Made by a program: the position numbers and the translations under genes. A DNA stretch of 64,000 bases from Bacteroidota bacterium (lineage in GTDB: Bacteria; Bacteroidota; Bacteroidia; Chitinophagales; Chitinophagaceae): positions 102,227 through 166,226 of the forward strand of contig CANGEP010000005.1 in the NCBI GenBank assembly GCA_947452905.1. Reading direction: 5' to 3'. Positions 56,060-64,000 of this stretch are shown piece by piece. The stretch's first letter is position 1; the number at the start of each line of letters is the position of its first letter. Under the pieces are notes generated by a model. The model saw nothing but the letters and a program-made list of their open reading frames with translations, was not told the DNA's origin and searched no databases.

Positions 56060-56299
56060 ATGGATACAATGAAACAGGGCCGTGAAAGATCTGAAAAAAC
56101 ATATCGAATATTTAGAAGCATTTATGATTTTACCATGGCAGCTTTAATTTTGGGTTGTGGTTTTGTTATGTTCTTTGCTAAATATTTGCATTTGGATCAA
56201 ATTATTAATTTGGACAATGAGTGGAGGATCATATTTGGTTGTATGTGTTTGGCTTATGGTAGTTTTAGATTATACAGAGGATTTCAAAAAGAGTATTAA
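56060..56299 (+). CDS. Small two-helix membrane protein of unknown function
   Basis: A 79-residue protein with two predicted transmembrane helices (FTMAALILGCGFVMFFAKYL and IIFGCMCLAYGSFRLYRGF) linked by a short acidic loop, and a charged N-terminus. It is two bases upstream of the PstS-like gene, so they are likely co-expressed. I do not recognise a named family. In other Bacteroidota similar small proteins lie in ExbB/ExbD/TonB clusters; that comparison is from memory. Confidence 0.65.
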   Translation: MDTMKQGRERSEKTYRIFRSIYDFTMAALILGCGFVMFFAKYLHLDQIINLDNEWRIIFGCMCLAYGSFRLYRGFQKEY

Positions 56300-56301
56300 T
56301 T

Positions 56302-57207
56302 ATGCGCAAATTATTAATAGGAGCAGCTATTGTTTTATGTTTCGCAGCTTGTAAAAGCAATACAAAATTGACACCACAAGACACACCAAGTGCAGGCTTT
56401 ATACGCATTTCAGCAGAGCAAAGCTTTAAGCCTATTTTGGAGGAGCAGTTAAAGGTTTTTTTATCTGCCTATCCAGATGCAAAAATTGAAATAAGGTATA
56501 AATCAGAAATTGATTGTTTTAAAGACTTGGCTTCTGATAGCACAAGAATGATTATGGTTACAAGAGGATTAACCAAACAAGAAGAGTCAAATTATAGAGT
56601 TCAACTTAGTTTTGCACCCACTTTTGGCGTACTAGCTTATAATGCTATTGCCATATTGATGAATAAGCATAATACGGACTCATTATATAGTTTAGCACAA
56701 TTACAACAAATTTTAACAGGCAAAAAACCTACCGAAGTGGTGATGGATGGCAATAACCTAACAGGCATAGTTAGGTTTTTAAAAGATAGTTTGGTTAAAA
56801 ATGAGGGGTTTGGCAAAAATGTTGTTTCTGCCAATGGTTCATCCGAAGTGATTGAGTATATTAAAAAACATCCTAATGCAATTGGATTTGTAGCCATGAA
56901 TTGGGTCGAAGACAGCTATGATCCTAAGCAAATAGAAATTAGAAAAGAACTCAAAACAGCACTTTTAGAATGTACCCTTTGTGCCGAGAAGGGTTTATAT
57001 GCCCATCCTTCCCAAGCAACTATTGGAAAAGGGCAATATTCTCTATCATTACCAGTGTATTACATATTAAAAGAAAATGCACCAGGTTTAGGTTCTGGCT
57101 TTTTGAATTTTATGAGTTTAGAGCGGGGTCAACTCATTTTTAGAAGGTCCTTTTTAGTGCCTGCCAAAATGGGCTTTTCGAAACGCAATGGTATGATTTC
57201 CCAGTAG
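56302..57207 (+). CDS. PstS-like periplasmic substrate-binding lipoprotein
   Basis: A 301-residue lipoprotein (signal ends at ...CFAAC). The fold matches phosphate-binding PstS-type proteins: IRISAEQSFKPILEEQLKVFL, a middle ILTGKKPTE stretch (QLQQILTGKKP), NGSSEVIEYIKKHPNAIGFVAMNW, and a final GQLIFRRSFLVPA. No pst permease genes are nearby. A TPR protein gene follows. The ligand is unproven, though related Bacteroidota proteins lie next to TonB systems. Confidence 0.78.
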   Translation: MRKLLIGAAIVLCFAACKSNTKLTPQDTPSAGFIRISAEQSFKPILEEQLKVFLSAYPDAKIEIRYKSEIDCFKDLASDSTRMIMVTRGLTKQEESNYRVQLSFAPTFGVLAYNAIAILMNKHNTDSLYSLAQLQQILTGKKPTEVVMDGNNLTGIVRFLKDSLVKNEGFGKNVVSANGSSEVIEYIKKHPNAIGFVAMNWVEDSYDPKQIEIRKELKTALLECTLCAEKGLYAHPSQATIGKGQYSLSLPVYYILKENAPGLGSGFLNFMSLERGQLIFRRSFLVPAKMGFSKRNGMISQ

Positions 57208-57347
57208 TTTTAAAAACTAACAAAACCTTGTTCTCGTTTAAAAAAATTAATAATTTTCTTGCGAAAAAATTAATATTTTTAACTTTCTCGAAAACAGTGA
57301 AGAAATCTGTTGTTGAAATTATGTGCGGGCTTTTAATTATAAGTAAA

Positions 57348-59117
57348 ATGAAAAAAAAACAAGTGATGAAAAAATTGGTTTTAATGTCTTTAGGAATGCT
57401 GTTAGTATTGGCTGGATTACAAGCACAAACGCCTGTATCTCCTTTAGCAGAAGGGGTGAAATTATTGAACTTTGAGAAAAACAAATCAGCGCTTGTCTTT
57501 TTTAAAGAAGCCGTGGACAAAAATCCAGGTGATGGAGAAACTACTTTTTGGTATGGTCAAGCAATACTAGCTCAAAACTATAATGGTATACCAACCAAAG
57601 AGGCAATTCAAAAGGCAAAAGAGGTTTATCAACAAGCTTTACAAGCAAAAGGCAACGACGCTTATTTATTAATTGGCATGTCACATATCCAATCATTAGA
57701 AGGCGCAGATGCCAATGCAGTAAAACAAAACATTGAAGTGGCCATTACTACTACTTTAAATACAAAAGGTAAATACAAAGGAAAGCCTAATGCGGATATT
57801 ATTAATGTCTTAGGTAGAGTATATGCTGAATTACCTATGAATATTGGAGATCATCGTTATGCGATTGCTAAAATGGTAGAAACAAAATCGGCCTATGAAG
57901 GAAATGTAAGCCCTGCCTTTTATTTAAACTTGGGAATTAATTATTTAAAATTAGGCGGAGAAGCAGGCGGTGAAGCAGTAACTGCATTTAATGAAGCTGT
58001 AACACGTGATCCTAAAAATGCCTATGCTTATTATAGAATTGGCAAAGTATATCAAACACAAGATAACAAAGAGTCTTTCGAAGAAAATTATAAAAAAGCT
58101 ATAGAAGCGGATCCAACAATTGCACCTGTTTACTTAGCCTACTATACTTATTATGCGAACAGAAATACAGACATTGCAAAAGCCAACTTGGATCTATTTT
58201 TAAAGAATGCCGATAAGGATCCGGTTTTTGATTACTTAAACGCTGATTATTTATTCCAAGCAGGTCAATACGATGCATCACTTGAAAAAGCAAAGCAATT
58301 AGAAACATCAGTGGGCATTACTAATTACCCACGTATCGCTGTTTTATTGGCTTATAACTATGATCGCAAAGGCGATTCTACACAAGCAAAAAACTACATT
58401 GAGCAATTTGTAAACAATAGTCCAACAGATAAAATTTTAGGGGCTGATTACGAATTGGCTATTAAAGTGCTTTCTAAATTCTCTGGCAATCAGGCATCAT
58501 TAGCGGCATTATTAGAAAAAGCGATTGCAGCTGATTCATTAAAAGCAAATAAATTAAAATTTTATAAGTTGGGATATGAGATGTACGAAAAGAGTGGTTT
58601 GTTTGCAGATGCCTTAAAATGGTATGGCAATTACGCTGCTTTAAGAGCTTTAAAAGATGAGGTTTACTACTATAAAACTGCTTCTTTAGCCGTAAAAGCT
58701 AAAGACGGGCTTACAGCAGCAGCTATTTCCAAGGAATATATAGCGGCTTTCCCAGAAAAACCAAATGGATACTCTTATAATGTAAATGCGGCTCGATTAT
58801 TAGATACAGCCAATAACCTAGGTATTTTATTTGAGGCGGTTAACACCCAAAACACCTTTTTGTTAAAGGATGTGGAGAAGAACAAGCAAACTTTAATCAA
58901 CAATTACTATACTTTAATTGGTTATTATAACGAAACTAAGGGCTATGAGAATGCGGTACTTATGTGTGACAAAGTGCTAGAATTAGTGCCTAACGACCCT
59001 AATACCTTAAGTGCAAAGGCTCAGTTTACCAAGAACATCGAGATTATAAAAAAGATGCAATCTGGTAAAGGCGCTAAGCCCCCTGTAGAAGATTCAGCTG
59101 CTCCTAAGAAAAGCTAA
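57348..59117 (+). CDS. Exported tetratricopeptide-repeat protein
   Basis: A 589-residue protein (from the chosen ATG) with a signal peptide (VLMSLGMLLVLAGLQA-Q) and TPR-like helices over most of its length (LLNFEKNKSALVFFKEAVDKNPGDGETTFWYGQ, NPYAYYRIGKVYQ-type repeats, ENAVLMCDKVLELVPNDPNTLSAKAQF). An in-frame codon at 57228 would add 40 residues with no signal and is unlikely. A second ATG at 57366 also fits. It is probably a periplasmic scaffold. Its partner is unknown; the PstS-like gene is immediately upstream. Confidence 0.82.
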   Translation: MKKKQVMKKLVLMSLGMLLVLAGLQAQTPVSPLAEGVKLLNFEKNKSALVFFKEAVDKNPGDGETTFWYGQAILAQNYNGIPTKEAIQKAKEVYQQALQAKGNDAYLLIGMSHIQSLEGADANAVKQNIEVAITTTLNTKGKYKGKPNADIINVLGRVYAELPMNIGDHRYAIAKMVETKSAYEGNVSPAFYLNLGINYLKLGGEAGGEAVTAFNEAVTRDPKNAYAYYRIGKVYQTQDNKESFEENYKKAIEADPTIAPVYLAYYTYYANRNTDIAKANLDLFLKNADKDPVFDYLNADYLFQAGQYDASLEKAKQLETSVGITNYPRIAVLLAYNYDRKGDSTQAKNYIEQFVNNSPTDKILGADYELAIKVLSKFSGNQASLAALLEKAIAADSLKANKLKFYKLGYEMYEKSGLFADALKWYGNYAALRALKDEVYYYKTASLAVKAKDGLTAAAISKEYIAAFPEKPNGYSYNVNAARLLDTANNLGILFEAVNTQNTFLLKDVEKNKQTLINNYYTLIGYYNETKGYENAVLMCDKVLELVPNDPNTLSAKAQFTKNIEIIKKMQSGKGAKPPVEDSAAPKKS

Positions 59118-59130
59118 AAATAAATTCAAA

Positions 59131-59157
59131 AAAACTCCCCTTTTATGGGGAGTTTTT
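59131..59157 (+). terminator. Intrinsic terminator after the TPR gene
   Basis: A perfect 10-bp stem (59131-59140 with 59147-59156, AAAACTCCCC/GGGGAGTTTT) with a TTTTAT loop separates the TPR gene from the nuo operon. Confidence 0.88.
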
Positions 59158-59162
59158 CGTGA

Positions 59163-59197
59163 TAGGTGCCATCCTTGTTGTATTTTTGCGGCACCTA
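59163..59197 (+). promoter_or_regulatory. Inverted repeat bracketing the -7 element of the nuo operon
   Basis: TAGGTGCC (59163-59170) and GGCACCTA (59190-59197) form a perfect 8-bp inverted repeat. Between them is TATTTTTG (59181-59188), a perfect TAnnTTTG -7 element 19 bases before the nuoA ATG. The arms could be an operator for a regulator of complex I. Confidence 0.5.
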
Positions 59198-59207
59198 AAA
59201 CAATCGT

Positions 59208-59609
59208 ATGAATTTGACAGCATTTTTGATGTCTGCTAACGAAACTAATAGCGCTATTAATTATCTTCCAATTGCCCTACAAATATTGTTTGCTGGTGGT
59301 TTTGTAGCCTTCATGATTTTAGTATCTAGTTGGTTAGGACCAAAGCGTAAAACTGACGATAAATTAGCCACTTTCACCAGTGGTATTCCAACGCACGGAG
59401 ATGCTCGTTCTCCTATGGCTATCAAATATTTTTTAATTGCTATTTTATTTGTGCTTTTTGATGTAGAAGTAATTTTCTTTTATCCCTATGCAGTAAACTT
59501 TAAATCCTTAGGATGGAATGGGTTAGGAGAAGTGCTTTTGTTTGTGTTGTTTTTCTTAGTGGGTTTTATTTATATCATTAAGAAAGGAGCCCTTAAGTGG
59601 GAAGATTAA
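59208..59609 (+). CDS. nuoA: NADH-quinone oxidoreductase subunit A
   Basis: NuoA is a small membrane subunit of complex I. The 133-residue protein has three transmembrane helices (about 18-40, 78-98, 105-125) and the conserved TFTSGIPTHGDARSPMAIKYFLIAILFVLFDVEVIFFYPYA-type loop, including the FDVEVIFFYP motif near residue 85. It is the first gene of nuoA-nuoG and sits behind a promoter with an inverted repeat. Confidence 0.96.
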   Translation: MNLTAFLMSANETNSAINYLPIALQILFAGGFVAFMILVSSWLGPKRKTDDKLATFTSGIPTHGDARSPMAIKYFLIAILFVLFDVEVIFFYPYAVNFKSLGWNGLGEVLLFVLFFLVGFIYIIKKGALKWED

Positions 59610-59634
59610 TTTTTTAAACTATTAAAGCATCTAT

Positions 59635-60222
59635 ATGCGTCCAGTTAGATTTAATGTTCATCCCAAAGAAGCTGATATTAACGAAGCAATTTCGATGGCC
59701 CCTGCTCCAGATGGAATTGGTGGCGATGGTTTTTTTGCTACTCAATTAAGTTCAGTAGTGGGTTTGGCTCGAAAAAATTCTTTATGGCCTTTGCCTTTTG
59801 CCACTTCATGTTGTGGAATTGAATTTATGGCTACCATGGCTTCTCACTATGACTTATCTCGTTTCGGTTCGGAGCGCGTTGGGTTTTCTCCACGTCAATG
59901 CGACTTATTAATGGTAATGGGGACCATTGCAAAAAAAATGGCACCAGTATTAAGACAAGTATACTTGCAAATGGCTGAGCCTCGTTGGGTAATTGCCGTG
60001 GGTGCTTGTGCTTCAAGTGGTGGAATTTTTGATACTTATAGCGTACTACAAGGGATTGATCAAGTGATCCCAGTTGATGTTTATGTGCCTGGTTGTCCTC
60101 CAAGACCGGAAGCCATTATTGATGGCTTTATGAAAATACAAGATTTAGTAGGGCAAGAAAGTATACGTCGTCGTAATAGCGAACAATACAAAGCTTTATT
60201 AAATAGCTACGGTATTCAATAA
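59635..60222 (+). CDS. nuoB: NADH-quinone oxidoreductase subunit B
   Basis: NuoB holds the terminal N2 iron-sulfur cluster of complex I. The 195-residue protein has the ligand cysteines in ATSCCGIEFM, GACASSGGIF and VPGCPPRPEAI. Subunit B is the last electron carrier before quinone. It follows nuoA by 25 bases. All ligands are intact. Confidence 0.97.
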   Translation: MRPVRFNVHPKEADINEAISMAPAPDGIGGDGFFATQLSSVVGLARKNSLWPLPFATSCCGIEFMATMASHYDLSRFGSERVGFSPRQCDLLMVMGTIAKKMAPVLRQVYLQMAEPRWVIAVGACASSGGIFDTYSVLQGIDQVIPVDVYVPGCPPRPEAIIDGFMKIQDLVGQESIRRRNSEQYKALLNSYGIQ

Positions 60223-60247
60223 ATTATATTCAACTATTTTAATAACT

Positions 60248-60748
60248 ATGTCATTAACGAACACAACGATACAAGAAAAATTAGTAGAAAAATTTGGAGA
60301 TCAAGTATTCCAGTTTTCAACTGATTCTGGTATCCTTTCTTTTGAAGCACCTGCTGCTCAAAATTTAAAAGTGATTCAATTTTTGTATGACGATTTAGGT
60401 TTTACATTTTTAACAGACCTATGTGGCGTCAATTATCCAGATCAAACGGGTGCTGAAATTGTGGTTGTATATCATTTGCATAATTTTGTACAAAATATTC
60501 GTGTGCGCTTGTCGATTGCTGTACCTGTTACACAACCTGATGTATTTACCGCTAGTAAAATATTTGAAAGTGCCAATTGGATGGAGCGTGAAACCTACGA
60601 TTTCTTTGGTGTTAATTTTATAGGCCATCCAAATTTAAAGAGAATATTAAATGTGGATGAAATGGATTATTTCCCGCTGAGAAAAGAATTCCCATTAGAA
60701 GATCAAACAAGAATTGATAAGGACGATGAAATGTTCGGAAGAGGGTAA
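60248..60748 (+). CDS. nuoC: NADH-quinone oxidoreductase subunit C
   Basis: The 166-residue subunit C is part of the quinone module of complex I. It ends with the family signature ERETYDFFGVNFIGHPNLKRIL and DYFPLRKEFPLEDQTR. It is a separate gene, not fused to nuoD as in E. coli. Confidence 0.96.
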   Translation: MSLTNTTIQEKLVEKFGDQVFQFSTDSGILSFEAPAAQNLKVIQFLYDDLGFTFLTDLCGVNYPDQTGAEIVVVYHLHNFVQNIRVRLSIAVPVTQPDVFTASKIFESANWMERETYDFFGVNFIGHPNLKRILNVDEMDYFPLRKEFPLEDQTRIDKDDEMFGRG

Positions 60749-60786
60749 TTCAAATAATTAAAAAGTATAGCGCAATAAATAAATAT

Positions 60787-62013
60787 ATGGAAGCACATCA
60801 CAATATAATTTTACCAGAAGGATCGATCGAAAAAACAACCACCACCTTAAATTTAGGTCCAACACATCCTGCTACGCATGGTGTATTTCAAAATATAATG
60901 GAGATAGATGGCGAAAGAGTGGTTTCAACAGAACAATCTGTAGGTTTTATTCATCGTGCTTTTGAAAAATTAGCGGAGCGCCGAAATTTATATCAAATCA
61001 CTCCTATTACCGATCGCTTGAACTATTGCAGCAGTCCTATCAACAACATGGGTTGGCATATTACTTGCGAAAGATTTTTAAAGGTTGAAATACCTAAGCG
61101 TGTCGATTATTTACGTATTATCATAATGGAGCTGGCTCGTATCTCCGATCATTTGATATGTAATTCTATTGTAGGGGTTGATACAGGAGCGTATACTGGT
61201 TTTTTATACGTAATGCAATACAGAGAATTAATTTACGAAATATATGAAGAAGTATGTGGGTCCCGTCTTACTACTAATATTGGGCGTATTGGCGGTTTTG
61301 AAAGGAATTTCTCAAATACAGCGTTTACGAAACTCGAGAAATTCTTAAATGAATATCCAAAAGTTTTAAAAGAGTTTGAAAGTTTATTTACACGCAACAG
61401 AATTTTTATGGAACGTACGCAAGGCACCGGTGGCATCAGTGCAGAGCGTGCCATGAGTTACGGCTTTACGGGTCCTAACTTACGTGCTGCAGGTGTTGAC
61501 TACGATGTACGTGTAGCCAATCCATATAGTAGCTATCAGGATATTAATTTTACAGTTCCAGTAGGTTCTACAGGGGATAATTATGATCGATTTTTAGTGC
61601 GTAATGCTGAAATGTGGCAAAGTATTTCCATTATAAAGCAAGCTTATGAAAAAGTGCAAAGCTTTAAAGGAACTGAGGCCGAAATTTTCCATGCTGATGT
61701 GCCAGAATATTATCTTCCTAAAAAAGAAGATGTATACAATAATATGGAAGCCTTAATCTGGCATTTTAAAATAATTATGGGCGAAGTGGAATTACCAAAA
61801 GGACAAATATATAGTGCAGTTGAAGGGGGTAATGGTGAGTTAGGATTTTATTTAATTAGCGATGGTGGTAGAACTCCTTTTAGACTGCATTTCCGTCGAC
61901 CCTGCTTCATTTATTATCAAGCTTATCCTGAATTAATAACAGGAGGCATGTTAAGTGACGCCGTGGTAACGATGAGTAGTTTAAATTTAATTGCTGGCGA
62001 GTTAGATGCTTAA
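60787..62013 (+). CDS. nuoD: NADH-quinone oxidoreductase subunit D
   Basis: The 408-residue subunit D lines the quinone chamber of complex I. It has GPTHPATHGVFQNIMEIDGE near residue 25, the GFIHRAFEKLAE stretch, ITPITDRLNYCSSPINN, and a C-terminal end SLNLIAGELDA. The nickel-iron-hydrogenase-like fold is intact. It is 38 bases after nuoC. Confidence 0.97.
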   Translation: MEAHHNIILPEGSIEKTTTTLNLGPTHPATHGVFQNIMEIDGERVVSTEQSVGFIHRAFEKLAERRNLYQITPITDRLNYCSSPINNMGWHITCERFLKVEIPKRVDYLRIIIMELARISDHLICNSIVGVDTGAYTGFLYVMQYRELIYEIYEEVCGSRLTTNIGRIGGFERNFSNTAFTKLEKFLNEYPKVLKEFESLFTRNRIFMERTQGTGGISAERAMSYGFTGPNLRAAGVDYDVRVANPYSSYQDINFTVPVGSTGDNYDRFLVRNAEMWQSISIIKQAYEKVQSFKGTEAEIFHADVPEYYLPKKEDVYNNMEALIWHFKIIMGEVELPKGQIYSAVEGGNGELGFYLISDGGRTPFRLHFRRPCFIYYQAYPELITGGMLSDAVVTMSSLNLIAGELDA

Positions 62014-62054
62014 TGTTTAGAAACAAAGAAATTAGAAAAAAGAAAGTTTAGAAT

Positions 62055-62558
62055 ATGGCTACTATTTTTAACGATACACAAATGACCGAGTTTAAACGCT
62101 TGGTAGCGCGTTATCCAGAAGGGAAACAAAAAAGTGCATTGCTTCCTGTGCTTCATTTGGCACAAGAAAGTTTTGATGGCTGGTTGTCAACAGAAACCAT
62201 GGATTATGTAGCAAGCTTATTAAAAATTGAACCCATTGAAGTGTACGAAGTGGCTACTTTTTATAGTATGTATAATTTAAAGCCAGTGGGTAAATATGTA
62301 TTTGAAGTTTGTCAAACGGGTCCTTGTATGGTAAGTGGTTCTGATCCCATTATTGATCACATTAAAAAAGTGTTAGGTATTAATCCTGGGGAAACTACTA
62401 AGGATGGATTGTTTACTTTAAAATTAGTAGAATGTTTAGGGGCTTGTGGCTATGCGCCTATGATGCAAGTGGGTAAAATTTATAAAGAGCATTTAACCAA
62501 AGAAAAAATAGATGCCATCATTATAGCTTATCGATCCGAAGCTGCTTCAAAAAATTAA
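62055..62558 (+). CDS. nuoE: NADH-quinone oxidoreductase subunit E
   Basis: The 167-residue NuoE carries the N1a 2Fe-2S cluster. Four cysteines are in VCQTGPCMVSGSD and ECLGACGYAPM. The N-terminal helical part (SALLPVLHLAQESFDGWL, YEVATFYSMY) is complete. It lies between nuoD and nuoF. Confidence 0.97.
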   Translation: MATIFNDTQMTEFKRLVARYPEGKQKSALLPVLHLAQESFDGWLSTETMDYVASLLKIEPIEVYEVATFYSMYNLKPVGKYVFEVCQTGPCMVSGSDPIIDHIKKVLGINPGETTKDGLFTLKLVECLGACGYAPMMQVGKIYKEHLTKEKIDAIIIAYRSEAASKN

Positions 62559-62585
62559 TTTAAGTAGGGAATTAAAAATATTAAA

Positions 62586-63938
62586 ATGGGCGTAAAATTA
62601 TTATTAGAAAAAGCAAATGTACCAGGCATAAGAACCTTCGAAGTGTATCGTCGTGAAGGTGGTTATAGCGCTGTAGAGAAAGCTTTGAAGCAAATGAATC
62701 CTGAAACCATTGTGGAAGAAGTTAAAAAAAGTGGTTTAAGAGGTAGAGGAGGTGCAGGATTTCCCACAGGCATGAAGTGGAGTTTTATTGCAAAGCCCGA
62801 TGGAGTGCCACGTCACTTGGTTTGTAACGCAGATGAAAGTGAACCAGGCACATTTAAGGATAGATATTTAATGGAATTTTTACCTCATTTATTATTAGAA
62901 GGGTTAATTATTTCAAGCTTTGCTTTAGGCTCTAATGATACTTACATTTATATAAGAGGTGAGTATGCATGGATTACCGATATATTAGAAGAAGCTATTA
63001 ACGAAGCAAATGCGAATGGATTTTTAGGAAAAAATATATTAGGCACTGGCTTTGATTGCAATATTCATGTGCAAAGAGGAGCGGGGGCTTATATCTGTGG
63101 CGAGGAAACAGCACTTATAGAATCTTTAGAAGGAAAAAGAGGAAACCCAAGAATTAAACCTCCCTTTCCTGCCATTCAAGGACTCTGGATGCGACCTACT
63201 GTGGTTAACAATGTGGAGACTTTAGCTGCAGTTGTTCCAATCGTACAAATGGGAGGAGAAGAATATGCAAAAATAGGTATTGGAAAATCTACAGGAACAA
63301 AATTAATATCTGCATGTGGCAATATCAATAAACCTGGTGTGTATGAAATTGATATGACTATATCGGTAGAAGAATTTATTTATAGTGATGAATATTGTGG
63401 AGGTATTAAAGGAGGAAAGCAATTAAAAGCATGTATTCCAGGTGGTTCCTCAGTGCCTATTTTGCCGGCGAATTTATTATTAAAAACAGCCAAAGGAGAA
63501 GCTCGTTACATGAACTATGAAAGTTTAAGTGATGGAGGTTTTGCTACAGGCTCAATGTTAGGTTCGGGTGGCTTTATTGTATTAGACGAAGATCAATGTA
63601 TTGTAAAAAATACATTAACCTTGGCAAGATTTTATCGCCATGAAAGTTGTGGCCAATGTTCTCCTTGTAGAGAGGGTACAGGTTGGATGGAAAAAATATT
63701 ACAAAAAATTGAACAGGGTAAAGGCAGTATTTCAGATATCGATTTACTATGGGATATTCAAAGAAAGATAGAAGGAAATACAATTTGTCCATTAGGGGAT
63801 GCAGCAGCATGGCCGGTGGCAGCTGCTATTCGTCATTTCCGTGATGAATTCGAATGGCATGTAAATAATCCTGAATTATCACAAACAAGCAATTTTGGTT
63901 TACAACACTATGCAGATCCAATTCATGTACCTGCATAA
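62586..63938 (+). CDS. nuoF: NADH-quinone oxidoreductase subunit F
   Basis: NuoF binds NADH, FMN and the N3 cluster. The 450-residue protein has GLRGRGGAGFPTGMKW (FMN/NADH), GAGAYICGEETALIESLEG, and the cluster ligands ESCGQCSPCREGTGW with a later Cys in NTICPLGDA. All hallmarks are present and length is normal. Confidence 0.97.
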   Translation: MGVKLLLEKANVPGIRTFEVYRREGGYSAVEKALKQMNPETIVEEVKKSGLRGRGGAGFPTGMKWSFIAKPDGVPRHLVCNADESEPGTFKDRYLMEFLPHLLLEGLIISSFALGSNDTYIYIRGEYAWITDILEEAINEANANGFLGKNILGTGFDCNIHVQRGAGAYICGEETALIESLEGKRGNPRIKPPFPAIQGLWMRPTVVNNVETLAAVVPIVQMGGEEYAKIGIGKSTGTKLISACGNINKPGVYEIDMTISVEEFIYSDEYCGGIKGGKQLKACIPGGSSVPILPANLLLKTAKGEARYMNYESLSDGGFATGSMLGSGGFIVLDEDQCIVKNTLTLARFYRHESCGQCSPCREGTGWMEKILQKIEQGKGSISDIDLLWDIQRKIEGNTICPLGDAAAWPVAAAIRHFRDEFEWHVNNPELSQTSNFGLQHYADPIHVPA

Positions 63939-63954
63939 CATAGAAAGATAAACT

Positions 63955-64000
63955 ATGAGCGAACAAACATTATTTAAAGTAACAGTTGACGGCATCACAA
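63955..64000 (+). CDS. nuoG: NADH-quinone oxidoreductase subunit G, N-terminal fragment (3' end outside window)
   Basis: The ATG at 63955 opens a frame (MSEQTLFKVTVDGIT) that runs off the window. Sixteen bases after nuoF, the place and the start (xxKVTVDGI, the beginning of a 2Fe-2S ferredoxin domain) fit NuoG, the next subunit in the standard nuo order. Only 15 codons are visible, so identification rests mainly on context. Confidence 0.75.
   Translation, partial: MSEQTLFKVTVDGIT

Noticed and set aside
57228..57347. N-terminal extension of the TPR protein
   Set aside because: The extra 40 residues would place the signal peptide internally; the ATG at 57348 fits an exported protein.

Overview
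The window looks like an ordinary, densely coded chromosome segment of an AT-rich Bacteroidota, most likely from the Chitinophagaceae/Sphingobacteriia side. The basis is gliding genes gldH, gldE and gldD; the Bacteroidota -7 promoter element TAnnTTTG upstream of many genes; no obvious Shine-Dalgarno sequences; Bacteroidota-type families (DUF3109, DUF5916, Cys-rich RicT/PSP1, a 31-residue Lys/Arg-rich ribosomal-type ORF); and a plug-like mini-protein. The genus is inference. About 65 genes fill the window and no gene-free stretch exceeds about 230 bases. I found no tRNA or rRNA gene, CRISPR array, insertion sequence, prophage or defence system.

Layout. 1-7.3 kb: the end of typA, obgE, a TetR regulator, a PfkB kinase, asd behind an apparent transcription attenuator, ligA, and a Nudix-fold regulator. 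7.4-13 kb: yicC, gldH and a two-component system in tight succession, then an arginase-fold protein overlapping a PBP4-type carboxypeptidase. 13-25 kb: mutL, an M3 peptidase, a plug-like mini-protein, then a long minus-strand run (ricT, holB, glutathione peroxidase, comF-radA, RNase G, the mini ribosomal protein, a TPR protein, HU). 25-30 kb: mutY, gldE-gldD, a DUF3109 protein and a LutB-like iron-sulfur protein. 30-46 kb: another minus-strand run (EamA transporter, purH, a short ComEC, an RsmI paralogue, EI24, upp, ade, a DUF5916 protein, trmD, S4 protein, dipeptidase, CDF transporter, Tat-type superoxide dismutase, LptF/G, START-like protein). 46-54 kb: ffh, rpsP, rimM, 1-Cys peroxiredoxin, amidohydrolase, two pseudouridine synthases and rlmN. 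54-64 kb: hisS, a PstS-like/TPR group, and the start of the complex I operon nuoA-nuoG, which runs off the end.

Together these genes cover translation (typA, obgE, ffh, rpsP, rimM, trmD, hisS, rlmN, RluA/RsuA), replication and repair (ligA, mutL, holB, radA, mutY), purine/pyrimidine salvage and synthesis (purH, upp, ade), oxidative defence (peroxiredoxin, glutathione peroxidase, superoxide dismutase), cell-envelope work (gld genes, LptF/G, PBP4) and respiration (nuo).

No obvious new multi-gene system is present. The most interesting signals are regulatory or concern degenerate active sites: a leader-peptide attenuator in front of asd; five genes whose -7 element lies only 3-4 bases before the start codon, suggesting leaderless mRNAs; inverted repeats at the nuo and peroxiredoxin promoters; an arginase-fold protein that has lost exactly the second manganese site; a 411-residue ComEC without its OB and lactamase domains; and a MutL with an altered endonuclease motif.
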